From the NCBI GenBank assembly GCA_017617235.1, contig JAFZWQ010000044.1, positions 1 to 58,851 on the forward strand: a stretch of DNA of 58,851 bases. The letters are read 5' to 3'. The notes under the pieces were generated by a model. The model had not been told where the DNA came from, ran no database searches, and saw only the letters and a list, made by a program, of their open reading frames with translations. The stretch's first letter is position 1; each line of letters starts with the position of its first letter. The DNA comes from Bacteroidaceae bacterium. GTDB taxonomy: Bacteria; Bacteroidota; Bacteroidia; Bacteroidales; Bacteroidaceae. A program made the position numbers and the translations under genes. Below, in pieces: positions 43,877 to 52,426 of the stretch.

Positions 43877-45335
43877 AGAACCCATGCTAATCCATAACCG
43901 TATGATGATGAAATATGCGGTCAGAATCTCGCTGACGGCACTCTTGGTCTTTTTTGCGTTTTCGCTGGAAGCGTGTGCAAACTCCAAAAAGGTGGAGGTG
44001 AGAAACTGGAAGACTGGACAGATGATGAAATTTCGCAATCCCTTCTCTGCCAATAAACCGATGACTGCTGAGGAACTCAATAAACTGAGAGTCCCGTTTG
44101 CGGACGATGCCGTGAAGGCGGCCATTTGGCACCAGTTCCTGGACTTCGAGCGGAGCAATGATAAGAAACGTAAGGAAGGCAACTTGCATAAGGGCCGTTT
44201 GTTGGTGGGCGTTCTGTATTACCATAGAGACTGGGAAAAAATGCAGCGACCACTGTCACTTCCACAACGGCGCTATCTGCAATTCCATGCCGTATTCGCA
44301 TGTAAGGACGGGATTACGATTGCCGAGAAGTATTTTGTGTTGAACGATACCAACGACCACGGAGAATTTTCGAACCAGTACCAGTTCGAGTTGTCGAAAA
44401 TCGATAAGGATTATCAGCAGTACTTGTTGGTTGACTGGGAACATGTGCCGATAGCCGATGTTGTGGACCGTGTGAACAGCATCTACAGCCAGATAGACAA
44501 GGAAACAGAGGCTGAGCTGGATGCGCAGTTCTGCACCCAGAACTATCTGAATCTCAAAAAACGGTGCGATGCGCTGAGCTGCAAGACGGATGACATCTGG
44601 CGCGACTACGACCACTGGCTGATGGGGCAAGATAGCGACAAGGACTTCAGGGCCACTATCGAGGCGGTTGAGTTTCCAGGCGATGATACGGCTGCTCTGG
44701 TGACACTCACGGTGCATAACTTCGAGGACCAGCGTGTTACCCTTTCCCTTGTCTGCGAACGCGGCAACTGGTATGTTAACGATTTCCTGAGCTATACTGA
44801 CGACGATGAGGGAGGCCTGCCGACAGAACTTTCGGAGATAGACATGATGTATGACTTCTTGGAGGATGCCATGCTGGACACCGACGACATTCCCACGAAC
44901 GACTCGCTGCGCCAGAAACAGATTCGGAAAACTGTAACCCTGTTGGAGAAACGTTATGGTATGACGATGAGTTCCGAGGATATTTACACCATCGTCGGTG
45001 GACGCTATCTGTGGGGCTCGATACAGTTTGCAGACGAATACCGTGCTGCTCCCAGAGAGGAAGGCGATGACCGACGCTATGCTTTGGCTCTCGATGTGCT
45101 GGTGGATGATGACAACGTGTATGTTCACGAGGTGCTGGGCAACTGGTATGGCGAAGGGGATTGCTCATGGAATGTAGATGACGAAGGCCATTACGTGGGA
45201 CAGGAAATCACAGAAGCCTATATGATTGGCGACGAGTTGGTGCTGGAAGTCATCCGTCAGGCTCCGGAGAGTTGTGTCAAGGGGACTTTCTGCCTGCGAC
45301 AGGGTAAGTTGATTTACGAAGAAGACGACGAATAA
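43866..45335 (+). CDS. Probable lipoprotein of unknown function, acidic
   Basis: The frame is 489 residues. The likely lipoprotein signal lies around YAVRISLTALLVFFAFSLEAC, so the true start may be one of the Met at 43884 or 43902-43908 rather than 43866. The mature region contains two acidic mixed alpha/beta halves (EEGDDRRYALALDVLVDDDN, WYGEGDCSWNVDDEGHY). The second half has features of the DUF3828/NTF2-like exported proteins, but I cannot assign a family. It overlaps the upstream gene by 11 nt and ends 2 nt before the next, so the three are one transcript. Confidence 0.75.
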   Translation: MNIEEPMLIHNRMMMKYAVRISLTALLVFFAFSLEACANSKKVEVRNWKTGQMMKFRNPFSANKPMTAEELNKLRVPFADDAVKAAIWHQFLDFERSNDKKRKEGNLHKGRLLVGVLYYHRDWEKMQRPLSLPQRRYLQFHAVFACKDGITIAEKYFVLNDTNDHGEFSNQYQFELSKIDKDYQQYLLVDWEHVPIADVVDRVNSIYSQIDKETEAELDAQFCTQNYLNLKKRCDALSCKTDDIWRDYDHWLMGQDSDKDFRATIEAVEFPGDDTAALVTLTVHNFEDQRVTLSLVCERGNWYVNDFLSYTDDDEGGLPTELSEIDMMYDFLEDAMLDTDDIPTNDSLRQKQIRKTVTLLEKRYGMTMSSEDIYTIVGGRYLWGSIQFADEYRAAPREEGDDRRYALALDVLVDDDNVYVHEVLGNWYGEGDCSWNVDDEGHYVGQEITEAYMIGDELVLEVIRQAPESCVKGTFCLRQGKLIYEEDDE

Positions 45336-45337
45336 CA

Positions 45338-46207
45338 ATGAGAAAACAAATATTTTACAGCATGCTGTTCTGCCTGATAGCTATTGCGTCATCGGCGTCG
45401 GCAGGAAGCAAGAAGGAGGAGATACGGCAATTGCAACAGACCATCGACTCGCTGAACCGCATTGCCGACAGGAGTGACTTGAATCAGGAAATACTGAAGG
45501 ACGATTGGATGGCACAGGCATATTGTAAGGCCGCCTACTTCATAAACCCTGAGGAATACAGCAACGATACAGCACGTATTAACGAGGCGTTGCGCACGAT
45601 GGACTGGGTCATGTCCCACCGTATTGTGGTGCCCAATGAACTGCTGAAGAAAGTAAACAACTACGACAAGCAGAAACTGGAGATACTCTATGCCACGACA
45701 GAGGTGACGCTGCCTGTTACCTCACAACGTTACCAGACGTTGCGTCAGTTCTGCGACGAAGTAATGCAGGAACGCAACAAAGCAGCAACGTGCACGATGC
45801 CTGCTGGACAGCTGGTACAACTTCGTTATGAATATGATGTGCTGCGGTCAACGCCTCCCAAGGCCAAATCGTTGCAACTTTCGAAAAATGAACAGGGGAA
45901 ATGGAGTCTTTATCATCAGAAATACAATGACCTCAGCGGGGGAATCGTTGCCGACAGCCTAGCTGCAACCGTGCGTCAGATGGTGGAGGAGGGTGGTATC
46001 TATCGTGAACCGACCGATTATAAAAATCCTCCTCGTTTCCCCGACTGTCCCCAAAAACTGGACGGGAAAGGCAAATGGTCGTTCACCTGCGAATTCGAAG
46101 GAGGAACCATTCGTATTAGCGGTTCCCCCGATGTCAGTCTCTCTCCAGCCTGTCAGAAGGTGATAGACTATCTGATTAATACCTATTCCTCATCGTATTT
46201 GAAGTAA
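45338..46207 (+). CDS. Exported protein of unknown function
   Basis: This 289-residue protein has a signal peptide (MRKQIFYSMLFCLIAIASSA, then SA). A short coiled-coil segment (KKEEIRQLQQTIDSLNRIAD) leads into a helical region and a small beta-containing C-terminus (WSFTCEFEGGTIRISGSPDV). It is probably periplasmic. It starts 2 nt after the upstream stop and ends the plus-strand gene run. Its last 25 nt overlap the convergent lipoprotein gene. No family is recognised. Confidence 0.75.
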   Translation: MRKQIFYSMLFCLIAIASSASAGSKKEEIRQLQQTIDSLNRIADRSDLNQEILKDDWMAQAYCKAAYFINPEEYSNDTARINEALRTMDWVMSHRIVVPNELLKKVNNYDKQKLEILYATTEVTLPVTSQRYQTLRQFCDEVMQERNKAATCTMPAGQLVQLRYEYDVLRSTPPKAKSLQLSKNEQGKWSLYHQKYNDLSGGIVADSLAATVRQMVEEGGIYREPTDYKNPPRFPDCPQKLDGKGKWSFTCEFEGGTIRISGSPDVSLSPACQKVIDYLINTYSSSYLK

Positions 46208-46635
46208 TCCTTTCGGAGCGTTAGTGGGCCTTCGTAATCTTTGTCGGCTGCTGGATGCTTGATACGGCAGTTGCCAGTAAGTTCTCCGTTGCTGTCCAGG
46301 TGGGCATGGAAATAGAATTCCTGCGTGGTATCCTTTGCTACCTCGTCATACGCTAATTCGTTTACCGTGAGCTCTCTACCATCGAAGGATGCGGTGGCGT
46401 TGTCGAAACCATAGAGGCGATAGATGTTACATTCGGAGACTTCCAATCCCTCGTCCGTCATCTCCAAACGTAGCAGCAACTCAGGGCCCTCGTCACCTAC
46501 CCATCCCCAATAACCGACGAGTTCCTTTGCCTTCTCACGACTATCCAAGTTCTGGCTGTTATGATTACCACAACTCCATATCAGGGCGGCAACGGCTGCC
46601 AAAACGATGGTCTGCATGATTCTGAATGTCTTCAT
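46183..46635 (-). CDS. Small lipoprotein of unknown function
   Basis: This 150-residue protein has a signal with lipobox AALIWSC (Cys at about residue 22). The mature domain is about 125 residues, acidic and beta-rich: LVGYWGWVGDEGPELLLRLE, then LSSYDATASF-like strands and DSNGELTGNCRI. The 'LVGYWGW' opening resembles lipocalin-like lipoproteins of Bacteroidales (DUF4847/lipocalin type), but this is weak. It is convergent with, and overlaps by 25 nt, the plus-strand gene. A TATTTTTG box on the minus strand (46668-46661) may be part of its promoter. Confidence 0.75.
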   Translation of the reverse strand: MKTFRIMQTIVLAAVAALIWSCGNHNSQNLDSREKAKELVGYWGWVGDEGPELLLRLEMTDEGLEVSECNIYRLYGFDNATASFDGRELTVNELAYDEVAKDTTQEFYFHAHLDSNGELTGNCRIKHPAADKDYEGPLTLRKDYFKYDEE

Positions 46636-46701
46636 ACGCTTAACGTTTAGTACCTGTTTGCAAAAATACTACTATTTTTTGGTTTCCTGATGAATTTCTT
46701 C

Positions 46702-46731
46702 AAAAAAACGCTATTCCGTTGGGGAGTAGCG
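46702..46731 (-). terminator. Terminator hairpin for minus-strand transcription
   Basis: Read on the minus strand, CGCTACTCC...GGAATAGCG is followed by seven T. It lies about 480 nt downstream of the C10 peptidase stop, beyond the repeat mosaic. The same hairpin occurs at 55321-55352. Confidence 0.65.
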
Positions 46732-46740
46732 CCTTCTCTT

Positions 46741-47214
46741 TTTAGTGATTTAGTGATTTCTTGCTCCACGTTGTTACGCAAGCGAACAAGTTCGAGCGAG
46801 TGATTTAGAAGTTTAGAAGTTTAGAGGTTTAGTGATTTAGAAGTTTCTTGCTCCACGTTGTTACGCAAGCGACTGAGTCGATTACTTGCTCCACGTTGTT
46901 ACGCAAGCGAACAAGTTCGAGCGAGAAATTTAGAAGTTTAGAAGTTTAGAAATTTAGAAGTTTAGAAGTTTAGAAATTTAGAAGTTTAGAAGTTTAGTGA
47001 TTTAATTTTCAATTTTCAATGTTCTAATCGACGTAGTCGCTTCGCTCGAAGGGCAGAAGAATCTTCTAATCGAGCTCGCTCGCTTGCGTAGCGTAGAGGA
47101 GCAAGAATTTTCTAATCGACATAGTCGCTTGACTCGTTCAAGAATCTTCAATTTTCAATTTTCTAATCGAGCTTGCTCGCTTGCGTAGCGCAGAGGAGCA
47201 AGAATCTTCAATCT
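46741..47214. repeat. 470-bp mosaic of three intergenic repeat families
   Basis: The stretch contains TTTAGAAGT/TTTAGTGAT 9-mers (46741-47005). Three CTTGCTCCACGTTGTTACGC hairpins are interspersed (about 46760, 46847, 46885). After 47006 it becomes TCAATTTTC heptamers alternating with TCTAATCGAnnTAGTCGCTT units, inverted relative to 396-512. No coding potential is seen. Confidence 0.85.
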
Positions 47215-49920
47215 TCAATTTATTACCTTTCGGACGACGACGGTGCCATCGGGCTTGAGCTCGCGACTGATGACGAGCCCCCTGTGGTTGGCAGAGACGC
47301 GACGTCCCTGCAGGTCGTATGTAGAGGTGAAGGGCAGGGTAGTGGTCGGAAGCGTCTCGATGCCAGAGCCCTCTTCCACCACGTTGAAGACAACCGTGCA
47401 ATTATCTATGACAATATAATTACCACTTCCATACAAGTTATAGCTCAAGGCCAAAGCGTATTTACCTCCAACCTCTAAATTATCGAAATATGTATTAAAT
47501 GATACGTGTTCTCCGACTCCCAGCGTAACAAAATCGCCCATATAATCTATGCTTATGCTCTGTCCCGATTCATCTATCTGATACAAATCAATCCACAGAC
47601 CACCGTTTTCCAGTGCCGCAGTTCCTTTGTTCTTAATATAACCTTTGAAGTTTACCGTTGTCCCTTCTATGTCGCCGTTGGCGTTGGCATTGGTCAGGGC
47701 GAGACTGCCCGTCATGACGGGTGCAGGTGCCGATGGATCTATAACATCAAAATACTTTATGGTTTCATCATATTCAATAATGTTATCATCATCTTTGTAA
47801 TAGCCCATTACTATGAAATAATTTCCCCCAAGCTCCAAGTCTTTAAAGGATGTCGTGAAGGTGTTGCTGTTGCCTGGGGCGATGGTGACTAATTTGTAAT
47901 CTCGGGGAGCTGTCATCTTCCACTTTTCGGTCTCTAAGTTATGTTTATATAAAGCCACAAAGACCCAGCCATCTACGAGGGTTCCATCGCCAATATTCTG
48001 GAACTCTGCCGACACGTTGACTGTGTTCTCTTCCACATTGCCCTGTCTGTTGGCATTGGTCAGGGTTATGGTTCCTGTCAATTGCGGCTCTCCAGTATCC
48101 TCTGGGATGGTGATGCTGCCCACGGCAAAGGGGACAAACTGGTCATTTTCGTTTTTATAACATAAATTTAATTTCATCGTTCCTGCAGTTCTAGGCAAAT
48201 AGTCTATGTCGAACGTTACTGTTTCACCTGCTTTTGCTTCAAACATCCGTCCGCCTGTGATGACGTTGTCAACGGACAGATAAACATAGTTGTTGAAGTA
48301 TGTACCGTTGTTTGTAATCTGCGCCTGCACATTGACTCTACTAAAGAACTTTGCGTTGTCAATGGGAGCAATTTTTCCGCTCAGGTTGACTTCGGGTCCT
48401 GTCAGTGTCAGCGTATTGCCGCTGATGGTAGCTTTGATTCGATAGACGTCCGATCCCCAGCAGGGTTCCCAATCTTCAGAATCTTCAGAACGGCTCTCAA
48501 GAATAATGTAATAGTCACCATCGGCCAAGCTTGCTCCAAACGAGATATCACTAATGATGGTTTCAAATCCGAAAAGATTTTCAATAAAGCCAAAATGATT
48601 ACCTTCATCGATATCGACGCTTGTCTGATTGCTACTGCCATCCACTAATGCAAAACGTAGCGAATAATCGTGCCTATCGCCAGTTAAATTGTAACAAAGT
48701 ATTCTGATTTTTATTCCTGTGAAATCATCAGCATCAGAGGTGCGCGTGTAGCTGTCTGCTCCTTTATTGGTAAAGCCGTAAACGCTGAGCCGCTCTCCAG
48801 TCTTCCCGCCCGTGCTGTGCTGAATACCAACGATGGCATCCTGGCTGAAACTGTAGCCGTCATCGCTTCTGCTTGCTCCGGGAGATTTATTATTATAAGG
48901 GTTCAGTACGGACAGCAGGAAGTAGCCATTATCATCTCCGCCCCAGCCCCAGTTGATGTGGAACATACCATCGCCGTCGTATCCGTCAACGATGATTTCA
49001 TGGCCGCCACCTGTCGAGTGTCCGGCATAGAGCACCGGTCGGCTGTTGGCCAATTCGTTATAGATGAGATTCTCCCAATCAGTGGCGCTGAAGTGTTCAC
49101 GAGACAGGTATTGTATGGTCTTGTCGTAGTCGAAATACTGGCACAGAGCTTTTACGCAATTTATCGAGGGGGTACCGCTGACTTCTGCACAATATTCCAT
49201 CTCCAGGGCCTGCCCGCAGAGTTTCATCAGGGTGGCTACGGCATTCTTCTGTGCTGTTGTCTCGCTGCCGTCGTAGCGGTCAAGTATGTTGTCCCAGTCG
49301 ATGTCCGTTACGGGAATCTCGGGCATGTCGATTTCACTGATCCTAGTGGTATAGGCAGGGATAGCCATTGTCGTCTGGGCCGGATATTTGTAATAGTTAA
49401 GCACCTGTGCCATTGCCGTAGCCACACAGCCCGTCTTTGCCTTGTTCCCATCCACCATAGGACACATCTCATTATAAGGTGCAAGCTGATTCCATGTGCT
49501 GGTCAGCAAGGGGGCGACGGCCTCATGGATTGTGCTGTTCACCTGGGCTGCAGGATACTTGTCGAGGGCGCTGATTTGGCGCTCGTAGTCCTCTAACCAC
49601 GCCCGCATGTTCGTGGGGATATTGTCGACATCGAAGTTGCCGTCATCGGCATAGCCCAGAATGGCTGGCGTGCGGTCGTCGCCCGAGGCAATCACAAAGC
49701 CCTGCCCCTCACCCACGTTGAACACGTAGTAACTGGCAGTGGCTTGTGCACTCTGCAACTTCAGCGGGGCACGTGCCGCCTTCAACTTTCCACCTTGTGC
49801 CATCCGCGGACGACTGTTCACAAACACCCGTGCCCTCTGCATGGCCTGTTCCTGTGTCACCGGCGCTGCCATCAACACCATCGGCAGCAGCAGCAACCAA
49901 ATTCCAAATATCCTTCTCAT
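47215..49920 (-). CDS. Secreted C10-family cysteine peptidase with C-terminal CARDB-like domains
   Basis: This 901-residue protein has a signal peptide (MRRIFGIWLLLLPMVLMA). The propeptide region GFVIASGDDRTPAILGYADD is followed by the catalytic Cys in TGCVATAMAQVLNYYKYP and His in GGGHEIIVDGYDGDG, then FHINWGWGG. After the peptidase come several beta-sandwich repeats with the CARDB-like signature (TLTNANRQGNVEENTVNVSA and ALTNANANGDIEGTTVNFKG). It ends with YDLQGRRVSANHRGLVISRE. The peptidase core is like that at 1726-3807, but this protein is about 200 residues longer through the added domains. It is probably surface-located. Confidence 0.92.
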   Translation of the reverse strand: MRRIFGIWLLLLPMVLMAAPVTQEQAMQRARVFVNSRPRMAQGGKLKAARAPLKLQSAQATASYYVFNVGEGQGFVIASGDDRTPAILGYADDGNFDVDNIPTNMRAWLEDYERQISALDKYPAAQVNSTIHEAVAPLLTSTWNQLAPYNEMCPMVDGNKAKTGCVATAMAQVLNYYKYPAQTTMAIPAYTTRISEIDMPEIPVTDIDWDNILDRYDGSETTAQKNAVATLMKLCGQALEMEYCAEVSGTPSINCVKALCQYFDYDKTIQYLSREHFSATDWENLIYNELANSRPVLYAGHSTGGGHEIIVDGYDGDGMFHINWGWGGDDNGYFLLSVLNPYNNKSPGASRSDDGYSFSQDAIVGIQHSTGGKTGERLSVYGFTNKGADSYTRTSDADDFTGIKIRILCYNLTGDRHDYSLRFALVDGSSNQTSVDIDEGNHFGFIENLFGFETIISDISFGASLADGDYYIILESRSEDSEDWEPCWGSDVYRIKATISGNTLTLTGPEVNLSGKIAPIDNAKFFSRVNVQAQITNNGTYFNNYVYLSVDNVITGGRMFEAKAGETVTFDIDYLPRTAGTMKLNLCYKNENDQFVPFAVGSITIPEDTGEPQLTGTITLTNANRQGNVEENTVNVSAEFQNIGDGTLVDGWVFVALYKHNLETEKWKMTAPRDYKLVTIAPGNSNTFTTSFKDLELGGNYFIVMGYYKDDDNIIEYDETIKYFDVIDPSAPAPVMTGSLALTNANANGDIEGTTVNFKGYIKNKGTAALENGGLWIDLYQIDESGQSISIDYMGDFVTLGVGEHVSFNTYFDNLEVGGKYALALSYNLYGSGNYIVIDNCTVVFNVVEEGSGIETLPTTTLPFTSTYDLQGRRVSANHRGLVISRELKPDGTVVVRKVIN

Positions 49921-49995
49921 ATCATTTTCAATTTAGAAGTTATGTGGCTTCGCCACGAAGTTAAAGGGAAGTTATTTGCGCTTCGCTCATGGAAG

Positions 49996-50280
49996 TTATG
50001 CTTCGTTTGCTATAAGTGTAATTTCACATGTCTGGAAATTAATTTCCCAGTTTCCTTTCGGATGGCTTTCCCATCCATATTGTTTGGCTTTTTCGTCCCA
50101 CCATTGTTGGAATTTTCGTCCTGTTTCACCCATGTCTTTCACTAGTTTTTCATATAGTTCGCTGTTGTCAGCTGTGAGAATTTTTGCCAGTTCGTTCAGG
50201 CCGTTGCGACGTTCGAAGAGACACTGTATCTCATTGCGTTCTTCTGGGGTTACTTTCCCGACTACTTTTCTTATTTCCAT
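49996..50280 (-). CDS. CXXX-repeat peptide modification system protein (small accessory)
   Basis: This 94-residue soluble protein (VVGKVTPEERNEIQCLFERR, ending NWEINFQTCEITLIANEA) matches my recollection of the small accessory protein that accompanies CXXX-repeat maturases in Bacteroidales. Its ATG lies inside the stop region of the preceding maturase (10-nt overlap), so it is translationally coupled and is the last gene of the cassette. Its biochemical role is unknown; it may bind the precursor or the maturase. Confidence 0.7.
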   Translation of the reverse strand: MEIRKVVGKVTPEERNEIQCLFERRNGLNELAKILTADNSELYEKLVKDMGETGRKFQQWWDEKAKQYGWESHPKGNWEINFQTCEITLIANEA

Positions 50281-51197
50281 CTGTTTACGATATTAAAGGG
50301 GTCTAAATAATCTATTTCCTTAATCTCTTCATGATCAGGCAGGAAGGTTCCATGTTTTCGGATGTGATTCAATAGGTCGCGGCTGGTATTGCGTTCCAGG
50401 TGTGCCACCACGCATTGTTCATGGCTCGGAGTGTTCACCTCAAACGTCGTCTTGCGGTTCAGCCAAATACAACGTTTGCAATGATAGGCATCGCAGTGAC
50501 GACAGATGGGGGCATATTCCAATTTGTAGAGTTGTTTGTTCTTGATGTCAAGTCCATGCTCCAAGTCGCCGATACAGTCTTTCTCATCCGCGTAGTAGAA
50601 TGCTGGGCAGACATAGAATTTTCCGTTGGGTGCTAGCGTGATTGTCGTGTCACCCGCTCCGCAGTTGTTCATTTGCGTGATCATCATACGGTCAGTAAGC
50701 AGGTTCAACTGTGGTGACTTGCCATCCACGAACATCGTCTCGACTTTTGCCGACAGTCTGCTAAGCAAGGCCTTATAAATGTCGAAGTATTCGTCGGTGA
50801 ATGTCTCAATGTCTGTCAGTACGATATTTAGCCTTGATACGTTAGTCAAAGTCTTGATGATGTCTGACTCGTGTGCAAACATCCCCTGTTTGTCTGTCCG
50901 CCACACCACTGGCACATCGGCTTTCACATCGCAGATGTCATCAGTCACCCATACGTCGGCATTCTCTCTCGTGGGTTTTATCTTCGAGTGATCTATACTC
51001 TCTATCAACTCGTCGTATTCAGCAGGCAGTTCGTAATCGGGATAGACATACTGAATCATCAGATTCTCCATCATGCCGAAACGGATACCTGCTCTTAACG
51101 TCTTGAGAGGCACCAATCGTTGTTCTGTCCTGGCGCTCTCATAGTGACAGAACGAAGTGCTCGTGTCGTCTAATAAAATAATAAGGTATTGTAACAT
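50271..51197 (-). CDS. CXXX-repeat peptide maturase (SPASM-like, lacks radical SAM CxxxCxxC)
   Basis: This 308-residue protein has no CxxxCxxC in its N-terminal half. The C-terminus has a SPASM-type Cys cluster: CGAGDTTITLAPNGKFYVCP, DCIGD, then CRHCDAYHCKRCIW and a final EQCVVAH. It therefore probably holds auxiliary Fe-S clusters or binds substrate but does not generate the 5'-deoxyadenosyl radical itself. It lies 5 nt after the radical SAM gene and overlaps the small accessory gene by 10 nt. The family name is from memory of the CXXX-repeat system. Confidence 0.75.
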   Translation of the reverse strand: MLQYLIILLDDTSTSFCHYESARTEQRLVPLKTLRAGIRFGMMENLMIQYVYPDYELPAEYDELIESIDHSKIKPTRENADVWVTDDICDVKADVPVVWRTDKQGMFAHESDIIKTLTNVSRLNIVLTDIETFTDEYFDIYKALLSRLSAKVETMFVDGKSPQLNLLTDRMMITQMNNCGAGDTTITLAPNGKFYVCPAFYYADEKDCIGDLEHGLDIKNKQLYKLEYAPICRHCDAYHCKRCIWLNRKTTFEVNTPSHEQCVVAHLERNTSRDLLNHIRKHGTFLPDHEEIKEIDYLDPFNIVNRWK

Positions 51198-51202
51198 GAT
51201 GG

Positions 51203-52426
51203 TCAGCAGATTTCTGGTTTTACGTCCTTCTTGTTCCTCTCATATTCCTCGCGCAGTCCCTCTAACTCCAGCTTGCGGTAGAGCTTGTTCCAATAGTAGT
51301 TATTGGCACGTACTCGGGCTTTATGCATCTTGCAGATAGCCGTCGAACGTTGGTAAATAGTGTTTGTCACAGCCGCATCATAGTTTTCTCCCTGACACCA
51401 GGCACATCCACTGGCCACCTCACATTCGATGCATTCCTGCGGGCTTTGTGTGGTGCGGTCGAGTGTCAAGAATGGTCGAAGTTTGTTCTTATCAATACCG
51501 TCGTATATGTTGCCGATAATAATTGGGTGTTTCGAGCGCAACGAATAGCCTGCAAAGCGAGTACAAGGATAAAAATTTCCAGCCGCATCTACGGCCAACA
51601 TCATGCCTGCACCACACCAGTTTTGATTTTGCATAACTCTATCCAATGGCTTACCTATCATTTCCGAAAAGAATGAACAGGAATAACCTTGATACCACTC
51701 TCCGTCTATTATCGCATCTGCCAATTGTAATAACTGGTTTTCAAATAACAGGTCATCACCTTCATGCCATACATCTTCAAAAACACAATTGATGTTCACA
51801 TCGCGTATTCCCAAAGAATACAGATGCAGTACACTCTCCTTAACATAAGGCAGGTCTGCAGAACTTATAGTAACCTTGGTTCCGCTGTCTTTAAATTGTG
51901 AAAGCCATAGAGGAATATTACGAAGAACATCCTGATAGGAACCCTTGCCAGAACCTTTGTACACACGGTTTAAGTTATGCTTCATCTCCGTTCCGTCGAT
52001 AGTGATACCTATGCTCAGGTGCGATTTGTTTTTTTCGATGAATTCCTGAACCTTTTGCTCGTGGTAGTTGATTCCATTTGTTGAGAAAGAGAAACGGTAG
52101 GAATTGAACCAGTGATGGTCAAGCCTGAACATCTCCGTCTTGATGTAATCGCATATTTTATTGATTAGGTCAATCTCCAAAAACGGTTCGCCTCCAATAA
52201 AGTCAAATACGACCGATGGCTGGCGAAAATTTTCCTGGGCTAATATGTAGTCAATAGCCTGTTTGGCAACCTCCCATGACATGCGCTCTTTGGTATTCTT
52301 TCCTACCAGATAGCAGTATTTGCAGGCCAACTGACAATCCTTCGTGACAATGAACGTAATGTTCTTTGCCATGCCCTCCTGCCAGGCGTTCTTCCGTATT
52401 TTTATGATGTCCGACGAATTATCCAT
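51203..52426 (-). CDS. Radical SAM/SPASM peptide maturase, CXXX-repeat target type
   Basis: This protein is about 407 residues from ATG 52426, whose first codons overlap the stop of the Cys-rich protein by 8 nt (ATGGATAA). The radical SAM motif CQLACKYC gives Cys 31, 35 and 38, with FIGGEPFLEI as the SAM-binding Gly-rich motif. The C-terminal SPASM domain has WCGAGMMLAVDAAGNFYPCT and CIECEVASGCAWC. It probably crosslinks or otherwise modifies the adjacent CXXX-repeat protein in the cytoplasm. A longer upstream frame exists but lies inside the target gene. Confidence 0.88.
   Translation of the reverse strand: MDNSSDIIKIRKNAWQEGMAKNITFIVTKDCQLACKYCYLVGKNTKERMSWEVAKQAIDYILAQENFRQPSVVFDFIGGEPFLEIDLINKICDYIKTEMFRLDHHWFNSYRFSFSTNGINYHEQKVQEFIEKNKSHLSIGITIDGTEMKHNLNRVYKGSGKGSYQDVLRNIPLWLSQFKDSGTKVTISSADLPYVKESVLHLYSLGIRDVNINCVFEDVWHEGDDLLFENQLLQLADAIIDGEWYQGYSCSFFSEMIGKPLDRVMQNQNWCGAGMMLAVDAAGNFYPCTRFAGYSLRSKHPIIIGNIYDGIDKNKLRPFLTLDRTTQSPQECIECEVASGCAWCQGENYDAAVTNTIYQRSTAICKMHKARVRANNYYWNKLYRKLELEGLREEYERNKKDVKPEIC

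Noticed and set aside
46741-47214. Possible CRISPR array
   Set aside because: Units are 7-10 bp simple repeats with no constant-length spacers, and no cas genes are present.
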